A stretch of 64,000 bases of DNA from JAFAZJ01 sp050183765 (GTDB lineage Bacteria > Pseudomonadota > Alphaproteobacteria > Reyranellales > Reyranellaceae), in the NCBI GenBank assembly GCA_050183765.1, contig JBFXAZ010000003.1, positions 1 to 64,000 on the forward strand, in the 5' to 3' direction. Of the stretch, positions 51,043-59,594 are shown one piece after another (the stretch's first letter is position 1; every line of letters begins with the position of its first letter). A program made the position numbers and the translations under genes. The notes under the pieces were generated by a model that saw nothing but the letters and a program-made list of their open reading frames with translations, did not search any database and was not told the DNA's origin.

Positions 51043-52451
51043 AGGCCAACCGCCGACAGATCGGGCTTCGCCTTGTGGAAGCTCGTGGCGTCCTGGAACG
51101 CCTTGCCGGCGCGCAGCACGGTCGTCTCGGCGTAGGGCTTGCCGAGGATTTGCACTCCGGTGGGCAGGCCGTCGGAGAACCCCGAGGGCATGGCCAAGCC
51201 GCACAGGCCGAGATAGTTGCCCGGGCGCGTGAGGTAGCCGGGGATCGGCCCCATCTCGTCATGCGTCGTGATGTCGAGCGCCGGCACGGCCACGGTCGGC
51301 AGCAGCAGCGCGTCGTAGGGCGCGAACCAGCGGGTGAATTCGGCCCGCTGCTTTGCCAGCCGGCGCAACTCCTCGGCGTACTGCCCGGTCGGATAGCCCT
51401 TGGCGGTGCGCACGCGGGCGCGCACATGCGGGCCGATCGCGGTGGTCTCGTCCTCGATATAGGCGCGGTGCAGCGAGTAGGCTTCCGCGCTAACGATCGA
51501 GCCCGCCGCCATCGACAGGTCGAAGAACCCGCCCGGCAGCTTCACCGTCTCGATCCGCGCGCCCAGCGACTCGAATGTCCGCGCACTCTTCTGCCAGTTG
51601 GCGACGACGTCGGCGTGCATGAAATCCGGCAACTGCGCGGCATCGGGCAGGGCGATGCGCATGCCCGCGATGCCAGCCGTCGAGCTGGCGGCGGCGACGA
51701 AGTCCTCGAGCGGCTGGCCGAGCGTGCTCGCATCGCGCGGATCGGGACCGACCAGCGCCTGGGTGATGAGCGCGCAATCCTCGACCGAGCGCGCCATCGG
51801 ACCGATCGAATCGAGGGTCCAGCTCAGCAGCATCGTGCCGTGCAGCGAGATCCGGCCGAACGTGACCTTGAGCCCGACCAGCCCGTTGAAGGCCGAGGGG
51901 ATGCGCACCGAGCCACCGGTGTCGCTGCCGATGCCGGCCGGCGCCAGCCGTGCCGCGACCGCCACGCCGGTGCCGCTCGAGGAGCCGCCGGGCGTGCGTT
52001 GGGTCTTGAGGTCCCACGGGTTCCACGGCGCGCCCATCAGCGGGTTGGTGCCCCAGCCGCCGAAGGCGAACTCGACCATGTGCGTCTTGCCGAGCGGCAC
52101 CATGCCCGCCGCCAGCAGCCGCTCGACCGTGGCCGAGGTCTCGGTGGCGACGCGCTGCGCCAGCATCTGCGAGCCGCCGGTGCCGACGCGGCCCTTGATG
52201 TCGCAGAGATCCTTGATGGCGATCGGCAGGCCGTGCAGCGCGGGCAGCGGCAGGCCGGCGGCGCGCGCGGCGTCGGCGGCATCGGCGAGCGCGCGTGCTT
52301 CCTTGGCGTAGACCTCGACGAAGCTGTGCAGCTTGCCGTCGGCCTTGGCGATGCGGGCGAGAAAGGTGTCGGCGATCTCGCGGCTGGAGAAGCGCCTGCC
52401 CTCGAGCCCGGCGGCCAACTCGACCAGCGTCATCTCGGCGATTTCCGACAT
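51039..52451 (-). CDS. Amidase signature family hydrolase 2
   Basis: A 470-residue amidase with the Lys of GLPIAIKDLCDIKGR (about residue 77) and serines in RTPGGSSSGTGVAVAARL and DTGGSVRIPSAFNG. It could hydrolyse an amide or, as a GatA relative, act elsewhere; the absence of gatB/gatC nearby favours a catabolic role. ATG 52451 has AGAGG six bases upstream; the upstream ATG at 52469 is less likely. It is divergent from an AraC-GyrI regulator, which may control it. Confidence 0.9.
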   Translation of the reverse strand: MSEIAEMTLVELAAGLEGRRFSSREIADTFLARIAKADGKLHSFVEVYAKEARALADAADAARAAGLPLPALHGLPIAIKDLCDIKGRVGTGGSQMLAQRVATETSATVERLLAAGMVPLGKTHMVEFAFGGWGTNPLMGAPWNPWDLKTQRTPGGSSSGTGVAVAARLAPAGIGSDTGGSVRIPSAFNGLVGLKVTFGRISLHGTMLLSWTLDSIGPMARSVEDCALITQALVGPDPRDASTLGQPLEDFVAAASSTAGIAGMRIALPDAAQLPDFMHADVVANWQKSARTFESLGARIETVKLPGGFFDLSMAAGSIVSAEAYSLHRAYIEDETTAIGPHVRARVRTAKGYPTGQYAEELRRLAKQRAEFTRWFAPYDALLLPTVAVPALDITTHDEMGPIPGYLTRPGNYLGLCGLAMPSGFSDGLPTGVQILGKPYAETTVLRAGKAFQDATSFHKAKPDLSAVGL

Positions 52452-52548
52452 CGAATCCTCTCCTCGCATTGCGCCGGGTCGAGACTACCGCAAGATTTGT
52501 CAATCGCCAGCGCGCTAGGGTGGCGGCAGTCCCGCGACGGAGAGGGTT

Positions 52549-53415
52549 GTGCTGGAGAATTTCGGCGGCCGCACCAACTACGCCAAACGGCTGGCGCGTG
52601 TGACGGCCTACATCTACGAGCATCTCGACGAGGAGATCGATCTTGCGGTGCTGGCCGAGGTCGCCTGCCTCTCGCCGTGGCATTGGCACCGCATCTACCA
52701 TGCGCTCCATGGCGAGACCGTCGCCGCGACCGTGCGCCGGGTGCGCCTGCAGCGGGCCGCCGCCGATCTCGCCAACACGACGCTGGGCATCGAGGAGATC
52801 GCCCGGCGCGCCGGCTACGAGGCGGTGCCGTCCTTCAGCCGCGCCTTTCGCGCGGCCTATGGCCTGCCGCCGGCCCGGTATCGCGAGCAGGGCGGCCACG
52901 CGCGCTTTGACGGGCGCCGAGACGACGCGGAGGCCGCGTCGTACCCGATCGAGATCGTGCGACTGCCGGCGCTTCGGCTGGCTGCGGTCGGCCATGTCGG
53001 TTCCTACATGCAGATTGGCCACGCCTTCGATCAGCTCTTCGGCATGCTGGCGTCACGTGGGCGGATCGCACCCGGCATGCGCCTGATCGGCATCTACCTC
53101 GATGATCCCGGCGCCGTGCCCGAGGAACGCCTGCGCGCCCAGGCCGGGGCCGTGGTCGATGAGCACGTTGCGATGGAGCCGCCGCTGGAGCCGGTCGCCG
53201 TGCCTGGCGGCACCTATGCCGTGCTGCGCCATACGGGACCGTATGCCGACATGCGCGCAGCCTATGACTGGCTGTTCGGCGAATGGCTGGTGCGTGCCGG
53301 TCACGAGGCGGACGATGCGCCGGTATTCGAGGAGTACCTCAACAACCCACGCGACACGCCGCCCACCGAGCTGCGCACCGACATCCATCTCAAGCTGCGG
53401 GAGCCCTCGCCATGA
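52549..53415 (+). CDS. AraC-type regulator with GyrI-like effector domain
   Basis: A 288-residue regulator: two helix-turn-helix motifs in residues 10-110 (LAEVACLSPWHWHRIYHAL, then IEEIARRAGYEAVPSFSRAF and the YGLPPARYR end), joined to a GyrI-like/SHS2 domain (about 125-280; PGGTYAVLRHTGPYADMRAA). This architecture is as in Rob or BmrR-like effector-sensing regulators. The GTG at 52549 follows GGAGAGGG. It overlaps the next gene by 4 bases. It probably responds to a small hydrophobic compound and controls the divergent amidase or the downstream gene. Confidence 0.9.
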   Translation: MLENFGGRTNYAKRLARVTAYIYEHLDEEIDLAVLAEVACLSPWHWHRIYHALHGETVAATVRRVRLQRAAADLANTTLGIEEIARRAGYEAVPSFSRAFRAAYGLPPARYREQGGHARFDGRRDDAEAASYPIEIVRLPALRLAAVGHVGSYMQIGHAFDQLFGMLASRGRIAPGMRLIGIYLDDPGAVPEERLRAQAGAVVDEHVAMEPPLEPVAVPGGTYAVLRHTGPYADMRAAYDWLFGEWLVRAGHEADDAPVFEEYLNNPRDTPPTELRTDIHLKLREPSP

Positions 53416-53858
53416 AGAGCTGGAGCGAACGGCTGAACGATCCACGCCCGCACCAGGTGAAGCCGGCGCCGATGGACATCGCCGGCATGAAGAAAGGCGA
53501 GATCATGCTGGTGCCGACGGCAAGGATCGTCGATGAATTCATCCGCTCGATCCGCAGGGGTCGGTCAATGGATGTGCCGACTCTGCGGGCCAAGCTCGCG
53601 CGTCGATACGGGGCACAGGTGACGTGTCCGATCACCACGGGCTTTCATCTGCGCACGGTCGCGGAGGCGGCCTGGGAGGCGCATCAGCGCGGCACCCCGC
53701 TATCGCGCATCACGCCTTTCTGGAGGGTGCTCGATGCCGGAACGCCGACGACCGCCAGGCTATCGTTCGGCGCCGATGTCATCGAACGGCGTCGGGCCGC
53801 CGAGGGATTGGCCACCGGCGGTCGCCGATCGCGCGCGTGTCCGCCGGCCTGCAACTAG
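53412..53858 (+). CDS. MGMT/ATL-like fold protein of unknown function, C-terminus altered
   Basis: A 148-residue protein that belongs to a widespread uncharacterised group with a faint resemblance to the C-terminal domain of O6-alkylguanine methyltransferases: IRRGRSMDVPTLRAKLARRY, QVTCPITTGFHLRTVAE and the near-motif SRITPFWRVLDAGTP where MGMT has PCHRV. The acceptor cysteine is not present. Relatives usually continue with a glycine-rich segment and a basic end; here the last ~35 residues diverge (GGRRSRACPPACN), which suggests a frameshift or truncation. It overlaps the AraC-GyrI gene by 4 bases. Function unknown. Confidence 0.65.
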   Translation: MKSWSERLNDPRPHQVKPAPMDIAGMKKGEIMLVPTARIVDEFIRSIRRGRSMDVPTLRAKLARRYGAQVTCPITTGFHLRTVAEAAWEAHQRGTPLSRITPFWRVLDAGTPTTARLSFGADVIERRRAAEGLATGGRRSRACPPACN

Positions 53859-53930
53859 TACAACTTGCGCGCGGCGACGGGATCGGTTTGTCTAACGCGA
53901 CAACGCCGAGGCCGAAGCACGGAGAAGCTC

Positions 53931-54650
53931 ATGTGCGCCGCTCCTGTCGTCTGGTCGACCATCACGACACACCATATCTCCAAGACTCTGACGACCCCGT
54001 TTGGCAAGCAGGTCTACATCACCAAGGGCGCCGGCGGCTCGAAGAAGTGGCTGATCGGCCAGCACCGCGTCCTGAAGGTATTGCTGCCGATGCTCAGGGG
54101 CGTTTCGAACTTCGGCACCCAGCTGAAGGCCCTGGACGTGGAGTTCGGCCGCCGGGAAGGCGAGGGGATGCCCAGCAACGCGGTGAGAACCCACAAGAGC
54201 TTCGTCTCGCAGATGGGCATCGAGGCGCCGATGGGGCAGGCGGAGTACGATGGTATCCTGACGCGCGACGGCGGCAGGGGCTGGGCTCTGCCGCCGGACC
54301 AACGCGACGCCTATGTCTACGCCCAGCCGCGCCGCATCGATGAAGCGCATCCGGTGGCGTCGCTGTTCCACGGCGACGCCAGCCTCGAAAGCCATCATAT
54401 CGTGGAGAAGAGCCTGATCCTCGATATGGGCGCGTTGGCCGGCGACCTGACGATCCTCGCCGCGCCCTGCGTGGGATCATCCAAGCAGCCGCATTCGCGC
54501 AAGTACACGCCCGAGATCGCATCGGCCCGCGGCAAGCTCACGTCGGTCGCCAAGATCCGGGACGAGTACAAGCGGATGTACGAGGACGCCGCGTTCGGCG
54601 ACCTGCTGACCATCGCGGGCGTCGTCCTCGACGCGGTCGAGGGCGCGTAG
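53931..54650 (+). CDS. Putative AHH/HNH-type nuclease-domain protein
   Basis: A 239-residue protein with no recognised N-terminal domain. Near residues 153-200 it has LESHHIVEKSLI and, about 35 residues later, SSKQPHSRKYTPEI. Paired histidines followed by a distal HS-x-x-Y strand are the layout of AHH/LHH nuclease domains of the HNH/EndoVII superfamily, often toxins. A second His pair, TTHHISK, occurs at residues 13-17. No signal peptide, no PAAR or WXG trafficking domain and no obvious immunity gene is adjacent. ATG 53931 has GGAG six bases upstream. It could be an orphan effector or a genome-defence nuclease. Family match is by motif only. Confidence 0.55.
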   Translation: MCAAPVVWSTITTHHISKTLTTPFGKQVYITKGAGGSKKWLIGQHRVLKVLLPMLRGVSNFGTQLKALDVEFGRREGEGMPSNAVRTHKSFVSQMGIEAPMGQAEYDGILTRDGGRGWALPPDQRDAYVYAQPRRIDEAHPVASLFHGDASLESHHIVEKSLILDMGALAGDLTILAAPCVGSSKQPHSRKYTPEIASARGKLTSVAKIRDEYKRMYEDAAFGDLLTIAGVVLDAVEGA

Positions 54651-54680
54651 AGCGCCGTGCGGAAGCTCGCAATCACTCTT

Positions 54681-54704
54681 TCATCCCGGCGTAGCGAGGG
54701 ATGA
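54681..54704. repeat. Short hairpin resembling a single arm of the palindromic elements
   Basis: TCATCCC and GGGATGA pair around GGCGTAGCGA, 31 bases after the nuclease-like gene. It may be a remnant repeat or a weak terminator; no T-run follows. Confidence 0.4.
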
Positions 54705-54744
54705 CAGATGATTCCGCTTGGCGCTCGGTGCTGTAGGATCGGCG

Positions 54745-55050
54745 CTACGCCGCCCGACGCTTTCGGGTCGTCGCCGCCTTGCGGGCCGAGGCCCGGCGGG
54801 CTGCAGCGGGGCGCCGCGCGGCAGCGGCACCGCCCTTGCGACCGCCCTTGTGCGTGGCAGGACGGCCGGTTTGCTTGCCGCGGCCGGAACCGCCGGGCTT
54901 CTTGCCGCCGCCATCGTCCTTGTTGACCGTGGCCCAGGCGCGCCGCTCGGCTTCCTTCTTGGCGACACCGCGCTTCTCATAGCCTTCGGCGATGTGGTCG
55001 GCTTTGCGCTCCTGCTTGCCGGTGTACTTCGACTTGTCGCCGCGTGGCAT
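54745..55050 (-). CDS. Small basic protein with histone H1-like tail
   Basis: A 101-residue protein. The first 55 residues (MPRGDKSKYTGKQERKADHI, then EGYEKRGVAKKEAERRAWATV) match a widespread small family sometimes named plasmid stabilisation protein, without proof of function. The remaining half is Gly/Arg/Lys/Ala-rich (RPAAARRASARKAATTRKRR), like the H1 or HU-tail repeats of DNA-binding proteins. ATG 55050 has GGAGG five bases upstream. Probable DNA or RNA binding; nucleoid role is inference. Confidence 0.8.
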   Translation of the reverse strand: MPRGDKSKYTGKQERKADHIAEGYEKRGVAKKEAERRAWATVNKDDGGGKKPGGSGRGKQTGRPATHKGGRKGGAAAARRPAAARRASARKAATTRKRRAA

Positions 55051-55085
55051 GCCTGCCTCCATCGTGGGAAGCGCAGTCGCGATCG

Positions 55086-55874
55086 TCAGTCCTCGAGGAT
55101 GGCCACTGCGCGGGTCCAGCCTGCCGACGCGCGATGGATCTTCACCGGGAAGCAGGCGACCGTGAAGCCGAACGGCGGCAGCTGCTCGAGGTTGCACAGC
55201 TTCTCCATCTGCCAGTACGGCAGCTCGCGGCCCGCCTTGTGGCCTTCCCACAGCAAGGAGGCGTCGCCGGTCTCCTTGTAGCGCTGCGCCACCGACTTGA
55301 AGGCCGGGTCCCACGAGTAGGAGTCGGTGCCGACCACCTTCACGCCCTGCTCGAGCAGATGCAGCGTCGCGGCGCGGCCCAGACCGCAGGCGGTGTCGGC
55401 ATAGTCCATGTCCTTGTGCCGCATGCCGGCGCGCGTGTTGACCAGCACGATGTCGTAGGGCTTCAGCGCGTAGCCGACGCGCTCGAGCTCGCGGTCGATA
55501 TCGCCGGGCGTGGCGACGTACCCAGCGTCGAAGGCGCGGAAATCGAGCTTCACGCCCGGCCGGAAGCAGTAGTCGAGCGGCACCTGGTCGATCGTCGCCG
55601 CGGGCTCGCCGGCGGGATTGTTCCGGTGATTGGTGGTCGGATGGTAGTGCCAGGGCGCGTCCATGTGCGTGCCCGCATGGGTGCTGAGCGTCACGCGCTC
55701 GACCGCCCACGCCTTGCCCTCGGGCAGGTCCTCCTTGCGCACGCCGCCGAAGGCGCGGCTGAAGGCATCGAACGAGGCCTCGTGGTCGGTGTACTCGATC
55801 TTCGGCTGATGATGCGGCGGAGACATCGGCCGGTCCTCGAAGGACACCGACAGATCGATGAAGCGGCGGGGCAT
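55086..55874 (-). CDS. Cyclase-family metal-dependent hydrolase (kynurenine formamidase-like)
   Basis: A 262-residue protein of the cyclase/KynB-like family. The metal-binding motif STHAGTHMDAPWHY is intact (about 63-76), as is DIVLVNTRAGM and ATLHLLEQGVKVVGTDSYS. Members hydrolyse formamides, isatin-type rings or esters. It is the last gene of a minus-strand operon with a 74-residue protein, a PhyH dioxygenase, an ABM protein and a D-aminoacylase-like amidohydrolase. The substrate could be an N-acyl or ring amide. Confidence 0.9.
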   Translation of the reverse strand: MPRRFIDLSVSFEDRPMSPPHHQPKIEYTDHEASFDAFSRAFGGVRKEDLPEGKAWAVERVTLSTHAGTHMDAPWHYHPTTNHRNNPAGEPAATIDQVPLDYCFRPGVKLDFRAFDAGYVATPGDIDRELERVGYALKPYDIVLVNTRAGMRHKDMDYADTACGLGRAATLHLLEQGVKVVGTDSYSWDPAFKSVAQRYKETGDASLLWEGHKAGRELPYWQMEKLCNLEQLPPFGFTVACFPVKIHRASAGWTRAVAILED

Positions 55875-55883
55875 GGCGGGCTC

Positions 55884-56108
55884 CTAACGGGCGGCCAGGG
55901 CGGCGAGGACCTCGGACAGGACGTCCGCGCCCATGTTGGCCTTGATATGATCATGCCAGCGACCGGCGAGAAACTCGGCGTGCGAGCAGGTACCCGCATT
56001 GTCGGTATGACCCGAGCCGCGATGCTCGCCGACGACGACCTGCGCGGCCTCGATGCCGACGTAGTAGGTCGTGTCGTCGCGGGTGCGTTCCCAGAAGGTC
56101 TTTGTCAT
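55884..56108 (-). CDS. Small conserved hypothetical protein, 74 residues
   Basis: A 74-residue cytoplasmic protein (MTKTFWERTRDDTTYYVGIE at the start, CSHAEFLAGRWHDHIKANMG later). The start overlaps the PhyH stop in ATGA and its stop is 9 bases before the cyclase ATG, so it is translated as part of the operon. It is His-rich in the centre and has one Cys. I recognise no domain; it may be a small partner of the dioxygenase or the cyclase. Confidence 0.7.
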   Translation of the reverse strand: MTKTFWERTRDDTTYYVGIEAAQVVVGEHRGSGHTDNAGTCSHAEFLAGRWHDHIKANMGADVLSEVLAALAAR

Positions 56109-56941
56109 GCGGCAGCGCGCGGCCAGACGCGGGGGAAGAGGTCGCAGGTCATCGGCGCGCCGGGGGCGAGATCGGGTTCGCGCAGCATCTTGAAGGTGCC
56201 GGGCCGCGGGTCGTAGCGCGCATCGTCACCGGTATAGCGCAACGCCAGACCGCGGCGGCGCGTACCCGGCGTCAGGTTGCCCGGCGCGCCGTGCACGATC
56301 ATGGCGTGGAAGACCAGGCAGTCGCCGGGCTCCATCTCCCACCAACGGATATCGTGACTTGCCCGTTCGGCCTCGATATCGGGAATCGCGGGGAGGGGGC
56401 TGTCGCGAAAGCGCGCGTCGTTTTCGCCGCCCTTGATGAAGGCGGCGGGCCGGAAGCGCGTGCCCCAGGTGTGTGAGCCGGCGATGAACTCGACCGCGCC
56501 GTTGGAGCGGTCGACAGGATCGAGGGCGATCCAGACGGTGGCGATCTGCCAGCCGCTGACCGCCCAATACGGCTGGTCCTGATGCCAGGGCGTGGGATGC
56601 GCGGTGCCCGGCTCCTTCACGAACAGCTGATCGTAGAAGAAATCGGCCGCCCCCGTGCGCATCATGCGCGCGGCGATGGCCGGGGCGGGCGAGTCGAAGA
56701 CGGCGGCGCGAAAATCGGCGTCGCGCGTCCACATGAACATGTCGCCGAAGAACGTACCGTCCGAACCGTCGCCGGCGAAGTTGATCGCCATCGGCCCCGG
56801 CTTCTCGATGTCGCGCTGGACCGCGCCGCGCAGCCGCTCCACCCACGCCGCATCGAACATGCGGCGCAGGCAGACGACGCCGTCGCGGTCATAGGCCGCG
56901 ATCTCGGCGTCGGCGACGGACGACGGCGGCCGGGCGTTCAC
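56105..56941 (-). CDS. Phytanoyl-CoA dioxygenase (PhyH) family protein
   Basis: A 278-residue Fe(II)/2-oxoglutarate dioxygenase. Iron ligands are in PTPWHQDQPYW (His, Asp) and MIVHGAPGNLTPGTRRRGLA (His and the 2OG arginine). YDRDGVVCLRRMFD is the usual PhyH opening. It hydroxylates an unknown substrate. GTG 56941 overlaps the ABM gene stop (GTGA) and its own stop overlaps the next ATG, so translation is coupled through three genes. Confidence 0.9.
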   Translation of the reverse strand: MNARPPSSVADAEIAAYDRDGVVCLRRMFDAAWVERLRGAVQRDIEKPGPMAINFAGDGSDGTFFGDMFMWTRDADFRAAVFDSPAPAIAARMMRTGAADFFYDQLFVKEPGTAHPTPWHQDQPYWAVSGWQIATVWIALDPVDRSNGAVEFIAGSHTWGTRFRPAAFIKGGENDARFRDSPLPAIPDIEAERASHDIRWWEMEPGDCLVFHAMIVHGAPGNLTPGTRRRGLALRYTGDDARYDPRPGTFKMLREPDLAPGAPMTCDLFPRVWPRAAA

Positions 56942-57246
56942 GCCGCCGGCGACAGCACGTGGATGGTGCGGTTGGCGATGTGCTCGCGGGTCTTCTCGGC
57001 GTAGGCCTTCATGTGCGGCGCCTGCGAGTGGGCCTTGAGCGCGTCGAGGCTCTCCCACTTCTCGACCACCACGAAGGTGTCGGGGCCCAGCGGCTTGCCG
57101 GCGGCGAAGCCCTCGGCGTCGATCACCGGGCCGTATTCGATGCAGCCCTTCTCGGCGTGCACCGCCGGCATGTTGGCGCGGAAGTGGCCGAGGATGGTTT
57201 CGCGCATGCCGGGCTTGGTGGTGATGATGGCGAGCACGTGGATCAT
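56938..57246 (-). CDS. Antibiotic biosynthesis monooxygenase (ABM) domain protein
   Basis: A 102-residue ferredoxin-like dimeric alpha/beta-barrel protein: IHVLAIITTKPGMRETILGH at the N-terminus and FVVVEKWESLDALKAHSQAP, the hallmark of ABM domains. Relatives include quinol monooxygenase YgiN and unassigned small oxygenases needing no cofactor. It is second in the operon, between the D-aminoacylase-like and PhyH genes. Confidence 0.88.
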   Translation of the reverse strand: MIHVLAIITTKPGMRETILGHFRANMPAVHAEKGCIEYGPVIDAEGFAAGKPLGPDTFVVVEKWESLDALKAHSQAPHMKAYAEKTREHIANRTIHVLSPAA

Positions 57247-57260
57247 GATGCGTTTCCCCT

Positions 57261-58946
57261 TTAGTTGGCGCGGCCATGCCGCAGGACGCGGCCGGGCAGG
57301 CGGTCATCGGCACCGAGCACGTCCTTGTCGTGCTGGCGGATCAAGGTGCCGTTGACGATCACGGCGTCGATACCGACGGCGTCGGCGACGAGACGATCGG
57401 CACCGCCCGGCAGGTCATATACCCGGCGCAGCGGCGTGGGCGCCACCGTCGCGGGATCGAAGACGACGATGTCGGCGGGCCGGCCCAGGGCCAGCAGGCC
57501 GCGGTCCTTGATGCCGAACAGCTCGGCCGGCCGCTGGGTCAGCATATGCACGCCCTGCTCGAGGCCGAAGACACCCTTCTCGCGCACCCACTTGGCGAGG
57601 AAGTAGGTCGCATAACAGGCGTCGCAGAGCTGGCTGGCATGGGCACCGGCGTCCGACAGGGCGACCACGGTGTTGCCGTCCTTGAGCAACTCCTCGACCT
57701 CGGCCTCGTCGTGGTTGATGAGCGCGATGCGGAAACGCGGCTCGAGGTTTGCATCGAGCGCCAGGTCGAGGGCGAAGTCGAGCGGGCTCTTGCCCGCCTT
57801 CTGTGCGGCGGCGACCAGTGGCTGCTCCTCGAGGCTGCGATCCTTGGGCGACCAGGTGACGGTGGTGCGCTCCGCCCAGGTGCGCAGGAAGGGCAGCAGC
57901 TGCTCGTTGACCGTGTTGCGGAAAGCCGGATCGCGATAGGCGCGCACCCGTGCGCCCGGGTTGGCGGCTTCCTCGGCGGCAAGCTGGTTGAACAGCTTCA
58001 TCGACTCGAAGGGGAAGGGGCTCGCCCAGTTGAACTCGAAGAACAGCGGCCGGCAGCTGACCTGCGGGATGACGTCGGCGCCCTTCAGCTTGTTCTCCTC
58101 GGTGCGGTCCAGGTACTTGCGATGTGAGCCCGGTCCGGCGAGGCCGGCGAGCAGCGCCGTCCAGGTGACGCGGATGCCATGCTCGCGCGACAGCCGGGAC
58201 ATTTCCTCGATGAAGAACTCCTTGCCGAACGTGACCTGCATCAGCGGCGCGCCGCCTTCCTTGGCCGCGCTCGCCAGCGTCTCGATCTCCTCGTAGCTCG
58301 CCTGACGGCTGGGCACCGGCCGGCCGGCGTAGCCGTTGTGGGTGATGGCCTTGGAGGTGGCGAAGCCCAGCGCGCCGGCCCGCACCGCCTCCAGCACCGT
58401 GCGGCGCATGGTGTCGATCTCCTCGGCCGTCGCGGCGCGCTCGGTCGAGGCCTCGCCCATGGTGTGGAGACGCAAGGGCGTATGGCCGACGAAGACGCCC
58501 AGATTGATGGCGCTGCCGCGCGTCTCCAGCGCGTCGAGGTATTGCGGGAAGCTCTCGAAGCCCCAATCCTCACCCAGGCCGGCTTCAAGCGCCGCGAGGC
58601 TCATGCCCTCGACATTCTCCAGGGTCTGCATGATGCGCTTGCGGTCGGCCGGCCGGGTTGGCGCGACGCCGAAGCCGCAATTGCCCATCACCGCGCTGGT
58701 CACGCCATGCCATGGCGAGATGCTGGCGCCGCGATCCCACAGGATCTGGGCGTCGTAGTGCGTGTGCACATCGACAAAGCCGGGCGCCACAACCCGGCCC
58801 TTGGCGTCGACCGTGCGGGCGGCCTGTCCGTCGGCCTGGCCCAGGGCCACGATCTTGCCGTCCTTGATCCCGACATCGCCTTTGAAGGCGGTTTTGCCGC
58901 TGCCGTCGACGATCTCGCCGCCGACGATCTTGAGGTCGTATTCCAT
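57261..58946 (-). CDS. D-aminoacylase-like amidohydrolase
   Basis: A 561-residue amidohydrolase-superfamily enzyme. FVDVHTHYDAQILWD carries the first metal histidines, GNCGFGVAPTRPADR is the N-acyl-D-amino-acid deacylase signature with the metal cysteine, and ALSDAGAHASQLCDA supplies the catalytic Asp. GRPADIVVFDPATV ends the barrel. Such enzymes cleave N-acyl-D-amino acids or act on related amides. ATG 58946 has GGAGG five bases upstream and begins the operon. With the carbamoylase and racemase at the other end of the window it suggests a general interest in D-amino acid derivatives. Confidence 0.9.
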   Translation of the reverse strand: MEYDLKIVGGEIVDGSGKTAFKGDVGIKDGKIVALGQADGQAARTVDAKGRVVAPGFVDVHTHYDAQILWDRGASISPWHGVTSAVMGNCGFGVAPTRPADRKRIMQTLENVEGMSLAALEAGLGEDWGFESFPQYLDALETRGSAINLGVFVGHTPLRLHTMGEASTERAATAEEIDTMRRTVLEAVRAGALGFATSKAITHNGYAGRPVPSRQASYEEIETLASAAKEGGAPLMQVTFGKEFFIEEMSRLSREHGIRVTWTALLAGLAGPGSHRKYLDRTEENKLKGADVIPQVSCRPLFFEFNWASPFPFESMKLFNQLAAEEAANPGARVRAYRDPAFRNTVNEQLLPFLRTWAERTTVTWSPKDRSLEEQPLVAAAQKAGKSPLDFALDLALDANLEPRFRIALINHDEAEVEELLKDGNTVVALSDAGAHASQLCDACYATYFLAKWVREKGVFGLEQGVHMLTQRPAELFGIKDRGLLALGRPADIVVFDPATVAPTPLRRVYDLPGGADRLVADAVGIDAVIVNGTLIRQHDKDVLGADDRLPGRVLRHGRAN

Positions 58947-59183
58947 CGCTTCCTCCCGCCCGGCCGGCGACCGGTAAATGCCCGTTCATAATGGCCGGGC
59001 AAGGGGATAGGGGCAACCTTGCAGCGCCGCGTCGAGGTCAACCGACCTATGCGCCGCATCGCTGGGCGACCGCGTCAGGGTTGCAAACAACCAGTCTGGA
59101 CGCTTCGTCGGTTGGCGCGGCGGTTCTGCACATAGATAGTGCGCGACAACGCCTGATCCCCCTGGACCCGTACCCGGCTATCG

Positions 59184-59585
59184 ATGACTGCCACACCGCT
59201 CAAGATCCTGCTCGTCGAGGACGAGGAGGCCATTCTGCAGGAAATCGCGGAGTATCTCCGGCGGCGCCGGCTCGACGTGGCGACGTCCGCCAGCTTCGAG
59301 AGCGCCCAACGCGCGCTCGCCGAGGCCGGCAGCGATCTCGATGTGCTGGTCACCGACGTCCGGCTGCCCGACGGCGACGGGCTCGACCTCGTGCAACAGA
59401 TCGGCGCGTCGTCCGGACCGCGTCCGCGGGTCATCGTGATCACCGGCCACCTCGACCAGCAATCCGTGACCATCGCGCGCGACAACGGCGCCGAGGCAGT
59501 GTTGCTCAAGCCTTTCGCCCTCAAGACACTGTTCGAAAGGATCGTCGCCAAAGCCGACACGTCCGCCGCGGCCGGCGCGAATTGA
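59184..59585 (+). CDS. Single-domain response regulator
   Basis: A 133-residue receiver domain. The acidic pair is in LLVEDEEA, phospho-acceptor Asp58 in LVTDVRLPDGDG, Thr in VIVITGH (about 88) and Lys109 in LLKPFA. There is no output domain, so it probably signals by protein contact, like CheY or DivK types. It precedes the histidine kinase gene by 9 bases, and the pair forms a two-component system. The 237 bases upstream, back to 58946, show no further feature. Confidence 0.92.
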   Translation: MTATPLKILLVEDEEAILQEIAEYLRRRRLDVATSASFESAQRALAEAGSDLDVLVTDVRLPDGDGLDLVQQIGASSGPRPRVIVITGHLDQQSVTIARDNGAEAVLLKPFALKTLFERIVAKADTSAAAGAN

Positions 59586-59594
59586 CCCGCGCCC

